The notes: generated from the letters alone by a model not told the origin. Counted from the stretch's first letter, positions 36,050 through 48,935 are shown. The stretch is DNA of 64,000 nucleotides from Liolophura sinensis (GCF_032854445.1 NC_088303.1:14641501-14705500), one strand, 5' to 3'. Translations and numbers: made by a program.

Positions 36050-36115
36050 GAAACAGACATTCGTATATAAACCGTCAACCAAAATGATGGGCGTTTTACG
36101 CCGTACTCAAGGACT
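36050..36115 (-). repeat. Junction: Penelope-like tail end fused to SINE 1 fragment
   Basis: 'cagacattcgtatataaacc' + 'gtcaaccaaaatg' is the terminal part of the Penelope-like tail. It runs directly into 'gcgttttacgccgtactcaa' + 'gga', a piece of SINE 1. Confidence 0.5.
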
Positions 36116-36169
36116 CGATTTCAATCACCAGCAGTGACGCAGTGAAATAATTTGCAATATATTGGACGT

Positions 36170-36420
36170 CACTGGTCTAAAAATACTCAATATGTTGTGT
36201 TGTCCTCGAATTTAATAAAAAAAAATATCACATGTAAACAATGCAAAGAGGCGACACCTCTGGAAGTCCGGGTTTATGCAGGAAATATATTTACAATATA
36301 ATTACAGCATAGAGATTAAAACCAGAGCAGTTACGATAGTGGGATGGTAACTGCTCATGCGCAACCGATTTAATCCGGCCTCTTGTCAATTTTTCGACCC
36401 GAGTCGGACTTCCCCGTCAT
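36170..36420 (-). repeat. Dispersed repeat family A copy
   Basis: Contains 'attaaaaccagagcagttac' (family A core in reverse), 'gtaaacaatgcaaagaggcg' and 'ccggcctcttgtcaattttt'. It extends the family beyond the core and aligns best with 1915-2215. Confidence 0.55.
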
Positions 36421-36429
36421 ATTTCTTGT

Positions 36430-37230
36430 CTGGAATACCGCTCAATTTTTGTCTAATTCAAGCATGTCCTGAATGCTTTCTACTTGATAATCTAAAGATA
36501 TGTGAGTGCTTTTAGTGTTAAGGAAAAAACACTTAGTAAATTGAAAGTCCGATCTATCAATTGTACTTTCTGAGATAAACATACCAGATTTAGTGCTGCA
36601 TGTCATTCTAATTCCTAACTCAGACATCGAGGTGTCCAGGTAAAGACGGTTTTGTGGTATACGGAATTAACCTTAGTTGGTCGTTCACAATTTCATGAAG
36701 ACAACAGATGAAAAATTTAAGACAAATGGAAAGCCGTAAAACATTAGCCATGCCGTAGCTGATAAATAAACACGAAAGCAGCTCAACCTACGTAGCTGAC
36801 CTTGAAATTCTCGATCTCTGACAGCAATCGGAACGAAAATGGACTCACGTCTTATGTTATATGCATGTATGTTTGCAAATCCTTGGGAGAGTCTTGCTAG
36901 CTGTTTTTTGAAGAAAGGTTGACACCTCTCAGCTTGCTACAAAGACGAGAATTCCTTTAGAACACAGGGGACATCGGTGTCCATTACTGGGAATGGTTCA
37001 CCCAATTAGTAGTGTTGCACAATTGTGTCACTGGACGCCGCTGGTCCCACTGGACGCCGCTGGTGAACCTATTAATTCTGTTTTTGACATCAAAGTATGG
37101 ACCCCAGTAGTAATGTTATTAATATTTGGCTTCCGGTGTCTCATGCTGCTGTATAAAGAAGGAAATATAATCTTCAGATCTTAATTGAGCTTTGGCAACT
37201 TGTACCTTACTGCAAAACATTTCGGTAAGC
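36430..37230. other. No supported gene; short 19-bp duplication
   Basis: The phrase 'cactggacgccgctggt' occurs twice in tandem at 37028-37062. Otherwise nothing recognised. Confidence 0.5.
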
Positions 37231-37239
37231 AAACGTAAT

Positions 37240-37400
37240 CGATATATGTATCTGGTTTGCGATTTGATTACAACTGTTCATATATCTAAAGTGACGAGCT
37301 AAGTCAACACGATGAACATTTCCCTAGTCCCTGGTTAAGCCGAAATACACGCAGTTATGAAAAAGAATTCCAGAGATTCTGGACGTGATTAAGGGTACTG
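37240..37400 (-). mobile_element. Penelope-like tail, upstream part only
   Basis: 'tgcgatttgattacaactgt', 'ccctggttaagccgaaat' and 'cagagattctggacgtg' match the right-hand half of 35550-35990 in the same orientation. The distal part is absent here. Confidence 0.55.
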
Positions 37401-38099
37401 ATCTATAGTCATATTTGTTAAAACATATAGCAAGTTTTGCCTAACAAAATATAACGAAATGGATCATTTACCTAGCACTTATCCATAGCTTCTGTTGATG
37501 ATGTTCTCCAAAACAAAACGGGCGTCCTTCAAACCAAAGATACCAGGTAATCTATACACCGACTTTCAGAATGGACCCATTCGCCACCAATCCGTAAGTT
37601 TATCTGCTTAAAGAGAAATCATGAGCCTCAGAAATCAGACAAAAGTGAACGTGTCCTATTCTTTATACATCATCACAGGGAATAACTAACCTGGTCGTTC
37701 TTGTGAAGTTACCTTCTAGCTTTCCCTGTTATTTTTGTTATCAAAGAACCAGCTGTTCAGCTCCGTTTGCTTCAGAAGACTTTATACTGGTGTGTGCCTA
37801 CACAGAGATCGCTCTCACGGAGTAAACATGCATATGTTGGCTGCCTCTCGGCAGATAACAGCTTCCATATGATACTCAGACACTTTCTCAAGGGGAAGTA
37901 TTTCAGCCTGAATATTTCAACAGGTGGACTTAGACCATCTTCAGATCTGGAATGGCATGACTATAGTGATAGCTTTCTATGTGAAACGAAACGTCATTAC
38001 ATCGGCCTGGTCTTTAGCACAAGAAGGTGATGAAGACTGAGCTGTATTTTGAGATCTTCAACGCTCAAAAGGCTTATTGTCTTTAAAACTTAATACGTC

Positions 38100-38420
38100 G
38101 TTTTGCCGACACGTATGAAATGCTGACAATTTGCAACATTCAGTATTATATAGAAAGACTAAGTGCTAAATCATTGTAGTATATATAGTTATATAGGTGA
38201 TATACTTATGCATCGAAACATATGTTCGTATATCAGCCGTCAACCGAGAAGGACATTTAAGGTCAATAATCGCAAGGCCAACTGCCAAACAACGTTTAAC
38301 ACAAACAACGTTTAAGACAAACTAAGGACTAACACAAACTAAGGACTAACACAAACTAAGAACTAAACAAGTATATAAGCTTGAAAAAAGGACGGAACGC
38401 TGAAAGTATTAGGACTAACC
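38100..38420 (-). mobile_element. Penelope-like tail, distal part
   Basis: Contains 'gttcgtatatcagccgtcaa', 'ccgagaaggacatttaaggt', 'aataatcgcaaggccaactg' and 'ccaaacaacgtttaacacaa' in reversed tail order, then 'agtatataagcttgaaaaaa'. Inside it, 38318-38370 holds about three short tandem units around 'actaaggactaacacaa'. Confidence 0.65.
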
Positions 38421-38714
38421 CTAACCCTTATCACAAACTAATATTCGTTAACTGACAACAGTACTAGTACCAGTTCAAAAATATATTCAATTCTAACACA
38501 TTGTAAAAGCATACGCAGTAAGTAACGCTGATTGTATAACCAAGGGAAGCTGTTTCCAGTTTCCCTTAATACGTCAGGAAAAACTGGTCGAATTTATAGT
38601 CATGGAATTATTTGCATATGCATATTACATATTTCTGGGAGACTTAGAAAATGCAATGTTAATACGTACTGAAATTAAAGATAATCTCAATTTTTAAATA
38701 GATCTCTAAATAGA

Positions 38715-38800
38715 TACAATGTTTTATTTACCTATTTGATTGTTGTGTAACACCATATTCAGGAATTTTCACCTGGAGGATTGTTCCAGGGCTGGAAGAA
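38715..38800 (-). repeat. SINE 1 tail fragment, diverged
   Basis: 'tttatttacctatttgattg' + 'ttgtgtaacaccatattcag' + 'gaattttcac' is a decayed version of the tail-proximal SINE 1 sequence. Confidence 0.55.
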
Positions 38801-38809
38801 GCTGGGCCG

Positions 38810-40040
38810 GCTGTTCAAAACTATTTTTTTAATCTTAATACCAGATTTAATCTTATGCAAAGTCTTAAATTTTTTACTTAGCCCAAAATATTGCGCAACA
38901 GCATATTAGATATGAATTTGCTGCTGGTTTACTTTGACTTGCACTGCACTGGCTGCTGGGTTTGGCTTATATTTTAAGTATGGAATATAGCTGTCATATT
39001 AAAATAACAACATTTGATACACATTTATGAGTTGAGGGCGACATCGTTTTAGTATAATTTGATATTAATTATATATATGTACATCAAATGTATTTATGGA
39101 AATGTATACTAAAGGATTACACTGACAGTATTTCAGCCGTGTGGTGGTGACATTATCGTGGCATTGGCTAACCTATTTTATTTTAATTTTACTGGCTATA
39201 ACTCCGAGAGGAAATACATCTTGCAACTAATAGGTAATGTTTTCTTGCAGGATAAACCAGTCGCTTACCTTTCAAATGGATGACCTGGATACAGGCTTCC
39301 AATGTTCAAAGGCACAGACTTTAATATTTAACCAGTTTTATTAACACAATATTAAAACTGAACTGTTATTCTACTGCTCACGTACAGTATGCACTAAGCC
39401 ATATATTTGCTTCAAAAAGATGAAAAAGCCCATCCACTTTAGTCATCACTCATTGTATTTAAATTTAGCAGTCATAAGTTCGTTTAGTGTACGTCCGAGC
39501 ATTTTATCGCAGTCTATAATGATATCTCTCTCGAAAGCAAGTGGAGATTTGGCCGTTTGGGGATTTAACATGGCTCACAGTTCTGAATATTTAACAAGCT
39601 ATATGGAGGTGTTGAAGTAAGGCTGAATATTTCATGCGATCAACTGGTATAGATCTGACGGAAATATGCTATATGTGTATCCTCAAAAGCGACATAAGAA
39701 GTTTGTGCTATACATTCTATTTAGTTCCAAGATGCCAAGGCTGGATACGTTAAGAGCTTTCATTTGAAGTCATTTACCGTAAAGTGCACTGGCAATTTAT
39801 TATCATGTCATGTTCCATTTTAATATTTTTGTATTTATTGCACACTTTCCGGAGTTAACATGTGCAGTATGTGATTTATTGCCTACAAACATGTACCATG
39901 CATCAAATATAGCAGCTACATGCATGAATTTTACAAATTTCACACACTTGTCGACTTTTCTCACTACTAACGCCAAAACTTATTCTACTTTGCCTCACTG
40001 TATTTACTCTACCTGTCGTGCATTATCTTATTTACCTTTT
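38810..40040. other. No supported feature
   Basis: AT-rich, nothing recognised. Confidence 0.4.
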
Positions 40041-40049
40041 ACAGCATCT

Positions 40050-40195
40050 ATTTATATATTTATTTGATTGGTGTTTCACGCCGTACTCAAGAATATTTCA
40101 CTTATACGACGGCGGCCAGCATTATGGTGGGAGGCAAAAAGGGGAGAGCCCGGGGAAAACCCACGACCATCCGCAGGTTGCTGGCAGACTTCCCA
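40050..40195 (-). mobile_element. SINE 1, tail half
   Basis: Well-preserved from the (ATTT) tail through 'cgccgtactcaagaatattt', 'cacttatacgacggcggcca' and 'cacgaccatccgcaggttgc' to 'ctggcagacttcccacac', where the copy stops before the tRNA-like head. Confidence 0.88.
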
Positions 40196-41129
40196 CACCT
40201 TTTACAGCACAACGTGTTTTAATTTCCCCAAACATGAATGAAACTTGTACGTTTCTGGTGTTAAATATATTCATCATATGTCTACATTAAATATTATTCC
40301 GTTTCGTTCCACATGGGACTACATGGTACATTATATATTCAACAGGCTGTCTCTGTGTGCCGGTTATTTACTTTATAGCACAGTGTATCAACGAGAGGTA
40401 GTTTACGTAGGAGTCACTGTGCGCACCGTAGGGATATCCTTCCACACGATAAATAGGCTGTCCAGATTCACAGAATTCCCAGATTTGTACAATGTACATG
40501 AGTATTACCATACGCTTTCAGAAACGTTTATACATCTAGATCATACAGACAGGATTGCTGCGGTGACTACCGTAAACTATTCGTCAATGTGATCTAATGA
40601 AGGATGGTTGATCCAGTTGCTTTGGTCACAGATACTTTCCAATCTGCCAGTATGTTTGTTAGATAAGATATACCAGCCTTTGTCCCTAACAAAGTTGAGA
40701 TAACGCAAGATCCTCACCTGCTTGACGCGTAGAGCATACTCTCATATGGTCACATTACATTTGCCAAAACTCACCGTACAAGTCAATGTTTAGAGTGAGT
40801 TTCGTCTGACACAAGTGACGTCTTCTTGATTCACATCATTGTCTTGCAGTTCTCTTTTGACATACGTCATGGAACGTCATGGAACGTCATGGTGTGTCAC
40901 ATTAGGTCATTAAATGAGGTGAATCCTGATGTCCTTTGTTCTAGATCTTCTCGTACGTTTATTTGGGACATAAACCACCCCCAGGAAATATTTTGAGACG
41001 AGAAATTGATTAAATATTTTGAAAAAGGAAAGGAAACCTACAGTTTATAGCATAATTAAGTTTTTATAGCATAAATTAATTGAAACCCACTGCACCATAA
41101 AAATTTAAACAATCATTCGTGTGCCAGCA

Positions 41130-41520
41130 GGGTCAACAATGGCAAGGCCAATTCTCAAAACGATGTTTTAATACAAACCACCAAAGAACCAAGAAAGTAT
41201 ATAAAGTACAAAACTAGGACGGCATCACGCAAAGAGAAGTAGTCAACACTTTTCAGTGATGCTGGAAAGGCGAAAGGTATGTTCTGGGCGAATTAGTGAA
41301 TTCAGTATTGAAAATCGTGTGCCATGCTAGTATAAAACTTGTCGATAATAAAATATTTATCTCATTTGCCCTTTGATTGCAACTGTTAATATATCCAACG
41401 CGGCCATCTAATTCAATTCGATTAATATACTTCTCCTAGACCCTGGTTGAGCGGAATTAGAGACAATTTGAATTATGAAGTTGAGTGGCCGAGATTCTGC
41501 ACGTTCTGTCCATGTTAACT
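41130..41520 (-). mobile_element. Penelope-like 3' tail (solo)
   Basis: Contains 'caatggcaaggccaattctc', 'aagaaagtatataaagtaca', 'gtagtcaacacttttcagtg', 'ccctttgattgcaactgtta' and 'ccctggttgagcggaattag', collinear with 35550-35990. No coding remnant next to it. Confidence 0.7.
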
Positions 41521-41869
41521 TACAAGACAATTATGCTGTGGACCGGATGTTGTATCAACCGGCATAGCCAATGGAAGGAACTGATATGTGATCAGTAACA
41601 CGGCTGTTTGCGTTTCTAAGATGACACGAGCCATTATTATGACTACGTACATGAAAGAATTCACAAGTAAAGGATGGTACAAAACCAGTTTCAGCCCAGT
41701 TAGGTCAAACCTTTACTTAATCTACCCTGCATGTAGGCTAAACTGATAAAATGCTCTTTGCCTCCGTAGCTTGTAAACCATTAGCTCATCTAAACCTTTG
41801 ACCCACCTAACCACGGAATCGGGCGAACGTTGTAGTCTGTTGGAAGGGTTCAACATTTATCTTACACTG

Positions 41870-41895
41870 TATATATATATACATATATATAATCA
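41870..41895 (+). repeat. Short (AT)n run
   Basis: 'gtatatatatatacatatat' type sequence. Confidence 0.7.
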
Positions 41896-41984
41896 CGTGA
41901 GTCGGGCCAGCCGAGAAAACTAGGAGGCCACCCATTCATAGAGCCTAGTTATATGACGAGTCAAAATGTTGATTTATTTGATGA

Positions 41985-42058
41985 AATTATTCTGTGGTGA
42001 AATATTCTTGAGCATGGCGTAAATAACCAATAAAATAAATAAATAAGTAGATAAATAA
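41985..42058 (+). repeat. SINE 1 tail fragment
   Basis: 'gtgaaatattcttgagcatg' + 'gcgtaaataaccaataaaat' + AAATA repeats; only the last third of the element. Confidence 0.8.
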
Positions 42059-42229
42059 ACATATTGTCTTTCATTTGATGCACGCATTACATATAATTTT
42101 ATGTACATTTTGTACACAGAGGTGAGAAATCAAGTAATTGTGCCATCAACGTTAATGATCAACGTCACATTCGTAATAGATTGTAAAGAAATCTGCATGC
42201 ATATTACTTTTCGCTCCAGCCATGTGATA

Positions 42230-42350
42230 TAATTGTTGATACAGTCTTCAGACAATCGAAAGATTCTCAACACTGATGATAAAACCGGAGCAACAGTGAT
42301 ATTAAACGCGGATAAGTGATTGGCGAACGAATAAATATTGTGGTGCTGAA
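42230..42350 (-). repeat. Dispersed repeat family A fragment
   Basis: 'gataaaaccggagcaacagt' and 'gcggataagtgattggcgaa' are a diverged reverse family A core. Confidence 0.4.
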
Positions 42351-42589
42351 AAAAGGATTTAGGATGATGGGCAAATGTTTTTGAGTTGATTCACAGACGC
42401 TCGCATGCCTTGCGTGTTTTCAGCCGACAGGAACTCAGAATAGATACAAGAACATAAAGATTTAATCCTAGTGCCAGACCTGGTGTCGTGACCAGACGAA
42501 AAGGATAAAAATTAGGTAGGCATGAGATTTGGAGTGGAACATCTTGAGTGTGGGCCGTTGGCCAGACTACTGACTGAGGAGGACATGGT

Positions 42590-42670
42590 GCATATATCAT
42601 ATGATAAAGTGTGACCATTTGCCAAAAGTCACACACTGTCGCCATTGCTCTAGTTGCATAGTGTTTTATA
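42590..42670 (+). repeat. Dispersed repeat family A fragment
   Basis: 'gtgtgaccatttgccaaaag' + 'tcacacactgtcgccattgc' + 'tct'. The overlapping 153-codon minus-strand frame (42391-42852) is explained by this repeat and chance. Confidence 0.5.
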
Positions 42671-42959
42671 ACATAAAAGACTACAGTATGCAGTGTAAGA
42701 CGATTAACTTGTGCACGTTCAAGAGGAAAATCGTCATAATATCCTTGTTTTCTGTAACATGCATTTCTCACGACCAAAAGACCACTGAGTTCCTGTCCAA
42801 TGGGATGCAGACATATCAGACATTTAAGAAAGTGTTTCAAGCCATTAGACAAAGAATAAAGCGGAGACTTATCTCATACCTCATAATGATTCAACCCAAT
42901 GACTCAGTAAGCGGATTGTCTCGGTGTCCCACAAGACAGGCCGTCACTTCATAACGTCA

Positions 42960-45050
42960 CAGCTCAAAAGGATTTTTTTCGTTTGAATCCGTATTCAGGC
43001 TGCAATTCTTGGGAGTCTGCACGGCTTGTAGAACTACTCGAATTTCTGATTAATAATAGAGCAAGCCGAGTATCCAAGTCACAGTTCAGGTCGTCGACCG
43101 GCTAAACAAAATGTGAAAGCAAATTGCCTAAGATTAGTTTCATTTGTGAAATTATCATCACAATCTCTTCAGATTATATATATAGTTTTAACGGAAGACG
43201 TTGCGTTGTTTTAAACGTTGCGTGAAATTCAACATTAAGAATCTACACGCTCTGTCCTGTTAGCACACCTTATTTATTCACATATGAATACGCCTAATTA
43301 TGCAGAAGGTTTAGAAAAATGAAAAGCTTCATAAAGCCCATTCTTTTACTTTCCCAATCGTTATAGAAAACTTCCTGGTGGTATATAATCCCTATATAAA
43401 TGATGCAGGGAAGGAAAAATATTATATTTTACTGGAAAGAGAGATGTCTGTGATGTTTATATTGAAAGCAATCCATTTATGGATGACAATATCCCAAAAA
43501 ACCATGTATGTGATGTACAGGTATTTCGCTTATAGGTTTGGGCGAGTATACTCTCTCCCGGCATACCATTCAAATCCATGGACCCGAAATCTGGCTTTTT
43601 GATATGAGTGAAAAGTGACGTAATCGGTTTTAGCCAATGAACGATCTGTACGAGAAAAACACCCTGGCAGACTAGTATAATTGTTATTGATCGAACTGGA
43701 GGTCTGTTTTCATTAATATTTGCATAACTTACAACAGGCAGCCTATTGACCACCGAGCCTTGTATTTCCAGCGAAACAAGTTCTACCTCAGCCATACCTG
43801 GAGTCGCCCATTGCCCACAACTCCAATCTTAAAACCCGATCTCTGTCAACAAATATGGTAAAATTTGGTCTTCATTTACTCTCCAGCTTCATTCATGGTA
43901 ACTTAACATCAACTACATATGTTACGGCTTACAGTGTTACGATCATCTGCACTGGTCATTCTGCATTATGATAATTAAGCATCTGCATCACATTGGTTAG
44001 CTCTTTCAGCAGAGATAGTATATAGCAAGATCCGGGCCTCTGCATGAGGAGAGTAGAGCGTGTATAAACATTGGTGATTTCAACCTCTGTCAAAAAAAGT
44101 TGCTGAACCTTCAGTGCCAAGGTTTTACTATTAATCTGCTTGTCGCTGCCTAGCTCAACGCTGAGGGGTTAGAACAAGGCAACAGAACTGGTTGCTGTCT
44201 TCGTCATGATACTTTAGTGGCGGCAGCACTTGCCCTGCGACAAGAAGACAAGAAAATGTTAGTCTTTCCGTTTATATGACATCAGTCAGATTTTAAAATA
44301 TTCAGGGAAAAGACATCTATTTATGGTATTTGGGATGTGGCTGATTGATGCTTAACACCTTAGTCAAGAGCCTTTCATATGTAGAGCGGCTGTTATATTT
44401 ATGGCAGGAAGACATGGTTCCCCTTGGCAAATGAGAGATCAGAAACGAAATTGACCGTTACCAGACATGGAAAACACATGCACGGACCTCATGTAACTCG
44501 CAATAGTTATGTATAGCTAATTAGCAATTCTGGTGTTTATTAGCACACAATATGGACAATTGAACAAAGTCGTCCGTGTTCGCGTGTTATTTCAGTGTGG
44601 AAGTACACGTTCTTCATGCAGAGAGCGCGTTCCGTTCGCGCCACAGAGAACGGAGAACGGTTAGGGTACTGGCCAAAATTAAACAGTATTGCGTCACCTG
44701 TTGACTACCATGGCATACAATTTGCCCAGATGACGTGGCGAATAGAAAACGGAGTAACATGGAAAAGTCCTCCATGATGATTCTAACTCATCAGCGGCAA
44801 TAAACATTCCGATCAGAACATTTCCATCACTGCCTCTTTTTAGCGAATTCTCTCGTGTTTTATCGTTATAACTAAGACAGCTCCTCAGACAATCGGACAA
44901 ACCACTCTCGTTTTACAAATATTGACAGACTAAATGCCTTAAAAGAGAAAAACGTTCCTCATATGTGATTTTTCTCCTAATACAGACGGTATCAACTTCT
45001 TTTACTTTGCTCTCTATACTGCATCTCCTGTACTCCTGTACCGGAGTTCA
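42960..45050. other. No supported gene
   Basis: No motif-bearing frame. 44190-44240 has 'catgatactttagtggcggc' resembling the stretch at 16378-16400, so it may be a SINE 3 remnant. Confidence 0.35.
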
Positions 45051-45059
45051 AGTCAGCTC

Positions 45060-45225
45060 AAGGACTCTCCGGTCGTAAGTGGGAAGGTCTGCAGCAACCT
45101 GCGGATGGTCGTGCATTTCCCTTGGGCTCTGCCCGGTTCCTCCCACCATAATTCTGGCCGCTGTCGTATAAATGAAACATTCTTGAGTATTGCGTAAAAC
45201 ACCTATCAAATAAATAAATAAGCCG
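45060..45225 (+). mobile_element. SINE 1, tail two-thirds
   Basis: 'ctctccggtcgtaagtggga', 'caacctgcggatggtcgtgc', 'tcctcccaccataattctgg' and the tail with AAATAAATAAATA. The tRNA-like head is missing. Confidence 0.87.
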
Positions 45226-45639
45226 TGCCGTCGGTATAATAAGCCAGCACCATATGTTGTACTGCTCAACTGTCGGGTGTGGAGGGCTCAACTATTTTGA
45301 TATCACCTCTGCAGTTCGCACATACTTATCTGGGTGTTCTTCACGCAGTATTGTGGAAATTAAAAATGTGACATTTTGCAAGGGGCCTATAATCAAGAGC
45401 ATTGATGATGCTTGCCTAACAAAAATGAAGACTTCCTGGCCTTTCTAACTTTTCACACGTGACGTTCAGATGAAAATGAGAGCAACTGGTCTTCAGCGAA
45501 CATCATGTTGGAACGCATGAAAACCCTATGAAAAGCTTTGTCTATGTCATCAACTTGCGGGAACTCTTAAATGTTCCAGATTTGTTCCAAATTTTGACTT
45601 CATCACTTATTACTTATCACAGGAGCAACTTCATTGAAG

Positions 45640-45725
45640 ACAAACAGCTATACAGCACAGAGAATAAAAACACTATCGCAGCGACGACAGTATAAGAATT
45701 GGCAAATCGCCACATGTAATTAATG
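45640..45725 (-). repeat. Dispersed repeat family A fragment
   Basis: 'cagcacagagaataaaaaca' + 'ctatcgcagcgacgacagta' + 'taagaattggcaaat' is the family A core read in reverse. Confidence 0.5.
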
Positions 45726-46699
45726 AAATCCCGCCTTTCATCATTACACAGACGAAATCCTTGAAATGTTGAACAATTTAACAACAACCTGGAAATATAG
45801 AGTTTTATCTGTAGAAAGCGTAATGTAATAAGCAAACTAAGACTGCGCTTTTGAAGCTGTATTGATTTTGTGGACGATTTGAAACTCCACGGCAACTTCA
45901 GTTACCTTTGTATTCTTCTTTCATCTACCACATTTGCTGTCACAATACCCATGCTAGCCACTTCGTTCAATAGCCACATCACCCTTCTCGGGCAATTTGA
46001 TAATCCAAATTGTCTTTTTTTTTAAATTGCTAATTATGTTTACGGCATATCAATTCGTGAGTTTTGACAACTAGTACATGTTATCAGCGAAGAAATATTC
46101 GATCACATCAGAGAATGTGAGTTAAACATATTACGTTATAAAAATATTTGCTTTCCATTTCCATGTTTTGTTCGAGACCAAACAGTTTTCCCTCCACCGT
46201 TATTGTGAGGATGTTGTTTCAATGTGGGTCGTTAGGTCGATGGCGATTTTAATAGAAGTCGTCGGATCATCGTTGGGCTACCTTAATTATTGATTCGTGT
46301 CATCTATAAAATACCCTATATTTATCTCACCAGCAACAATAATAATGTGTTTCTGCTTAGGGCTATATTAAAAATAGGTTATGGAATATGTTATCCCGTT
46401 GTTTCAAGTGAAAACCTATGAAAAACCTTTTGGATCGCTTTAGATGGGCCATTATTTCTGCCTGCAATAAGTTCGAGTTTCTTTGATTTATTATAAAGCG
46501 GACATTAAACGTTAATGTCCAGTGCTGTAGTCACATATGGTAGTCACACTCGCCAGAGCGCAGTTATGATAACGGAATCATAACTTGCTATCGTCATTTG
46601 CACAGTCATAAGTTCATATCAAACCACTTGTCCTCTACCCATGTCGTGTGCATGTACGAAACACATGCGAAAGTATTTCAGCAACTCCAGTAGCCTAAA

Positions 46700-46835
46700 T
46701 CTCAGGTGGATTACAACGGCATCCCGGTTTCCGGTTTTCGGTTTCTTCCATCCATAAATCAGACCGCCATCGTATGAGTGAAAACTTTTCAGTATTAAGA
46801 TAGACAACAATAAAACAAATAAATAAACAATTCAA
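46700..46835 (+). repeat. SINE 1, diverged copy
   Basis: 'ccataaatcagaccgccatc' + 'gtatgagtgaaaacttttca' followed by 'aaacaaataaataaac'. Heavily substituted. Confidence 0.6.
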
Positions 46836-46949
46836 TAAGTTTGAATCCAAGAACAGGTGGCAAACCCTGTGCAAAATTCAGTGAATCACACTGTTTCTAA
46901 GAGATGCAGTCAGGCATTTGAGTAAAAAGATAGAATAAAGGTAAACTGA

Positions 46950-47045
46950 GGTGATCTTTCAAAGAGGTCGCCATTTGCCAACTAACACACTGCCATGGCT
47001 GCTCTGGTTTTACTCTCAGGCTGTAGCCTTTTCGATAATGATACT
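46950..47045 (+). repeat. Dispersed repeat family A fragment
   Basis: 'gtcgccatttgccaactaac' + 'acactgccatggctgctctg' + 'gttttactctcaggctgtag'. Confidence 0.5.
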
Positions 47046-47049
47046 AACT

Positions 47050-48790
47050 TACCGTAATTCCTATAGGGTTCGATGCTGTTGGGAATACTCGGACACTTCC
47101 TGCTATTCAGATTGTTGTCGTCCACTCGTCCATGCAGAATTCAGTGGAAGGATAGTCAAGAATCGAGGAACTGGAAGCATGCTCACCGGGAGATTTCCAG
47201 GAAAAGAGGGATCTGTGTCGGGTTTGTTAATTATTGGCTGTGTCATCGATTAAGGATCTATGGTGTTTGCCTTGTGACTCCAAATGCATCGTTGAGGCAG
47301 CAGTTCTCTGCCACACGGGTGTGTGATTTCGGCGACAACGAATTCTTAGTCTCTTGATGCCTGAGTAAAGCGAGCTTTTGAAATTTACGATCACACTGAC
47401 AAGGTTAAGTAGCGTTTTGGGAAGTCAGCGAGATCCACATATACTGTAACGGTTTTGATCAGCAAACTCGCTGAGGTTTTCGGAGAAGCGTTACATTAAG
47501 CTATCGGCCTAGCTTCCTCAAATAGAGGTGCGCCAGCTGTTGTGTGCACTAACTGTTCTAAACAGAAGGATCCAAATTGTGTGCCAATCTGATGATGGAA
47601 TATTAGTATTTCTATTAAAAGCGGGTTGTGCAATGCACCTGGACAAAAGTACTTTCTATGTAGCTTTTGGAATCTAAGGTATACATTTAGCAATTTACGT
47701 GTGTGCATAACATCAAAACCATACTTGTAAAACTCGGATTAAATTTCCTTTCTTTTCAGTTATATACACCGTATTACTTCATCCGATGTGCCATACAGTA
47801 ACAGACCAAGGACAGAGTCTAAATACCGGTGAAGACAAGAACAAACGACTTCAGTACTGTGTCTTACGTAATAACATCTGATCAACAGGTGATCAGTAGC
47901 TGGTACCATGATGTGATTTAAAACCGATTGTCTTTATCTGCATGTCTCTGGAATAACAGCCTTTTGTTTGTGGGAATTATCACAAAGTTATCGCAACAAC
48001 CCACACAAGTTTGGTGTTGATGCGATCTGTATGGGTAAATCAAAAGCCGTGTTTGTGGAAGAGGTTGCATGGCAGGTGCGTGCAGGAGCTACAAATGATC
48101 CAAAGCAATGCCACAATATAACAATGCCACACAAAGAGTTGTGGGTGTGGAGACGATGTGGGTGTCAATTAAGGCGATGAAAAATTCAACCTCAAGAAAT
48201 TCAATAGTTCCACTGAGAAACTATTTACTGAATTTTAGAAAGAAGAAAATCTAAGGGAGGAAAACTAACTCATCATGCAAAAACATTTACTATGTACATA
48301 TAACAAAACCGCCTAGGTAGCGGTGTCAGCCTATCAGTACTATAAGTATAATGATACACACATCATGCCATTAACACTAACTATTCTTTCTATATATTAG
48401 AACACAGGGCTTCAGTTGTACATGTGTCTAACCTTCTTTGTCAGATGTGTTGAGTAGAGTAAGCAGGTGTATACACCACTCCACACCACATCCTACCCTA
48501 TACTACACTATACTATATACCATCACAACGCATGATTTCCGAATTTCGTCCACTTAAGGAGGATCGCAGACAGATGATTCTAACGCTGGCTTGCTGCAGC
48601 TATTAGGAATTCGATCAATAAAATGGCCAAGGCCAAAGTCGGTAACTGACTCAGGGTTCTTCGGTTTCGTCTAAAGCCGATGTACACAATTCTTGAGCAT
48701 GACGTTGTCCGTTTAAACATGTACAGGAAAGGCATTCTAGTTACAAAACAACACTCAAATGTCCAAAGTCGAGATATCATGTACGTAGAA
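47050..48790. other. No supported gene
   Basis: Frames up to 100 codons at 46951-47357 and 70 codons at 47968-48180, without motifs. Confidence 0.35.
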
Positions 48791-48799
48791 TATCCTGTA

Positions 48800-48935
48800 A
48801 CTATACTGGTTCCTCTCCGGTCGTACGTCCGGGGGAACGTCTCCCACCATAACCCTGGTCGCCGTCGTATAAGTGAAATCGTATTCTTGAATACGGCACA
48901 AAATGCCAGTCAAATAAATACATGTAAATAAAATT
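48800..48935 (+). repeat. SINE 1, internally shortened
   Basis: 'cctctccggtcgtacgtccg' joined to 'ggggaacgtctcccaccata', then 'cgccgtcgtataagtgaaat' and a tail with 'caaataaatacatg'. About 60 bp between the first two blocks are missing relative to the copy at 13741. Confidence 0.8.

Noticed and set aside
42391-42852. 153-codon minus-strand frame
   Set aside because: It overlaps a family A repeat and an antiparallel frame of 117 codons; no domain, no splice context.
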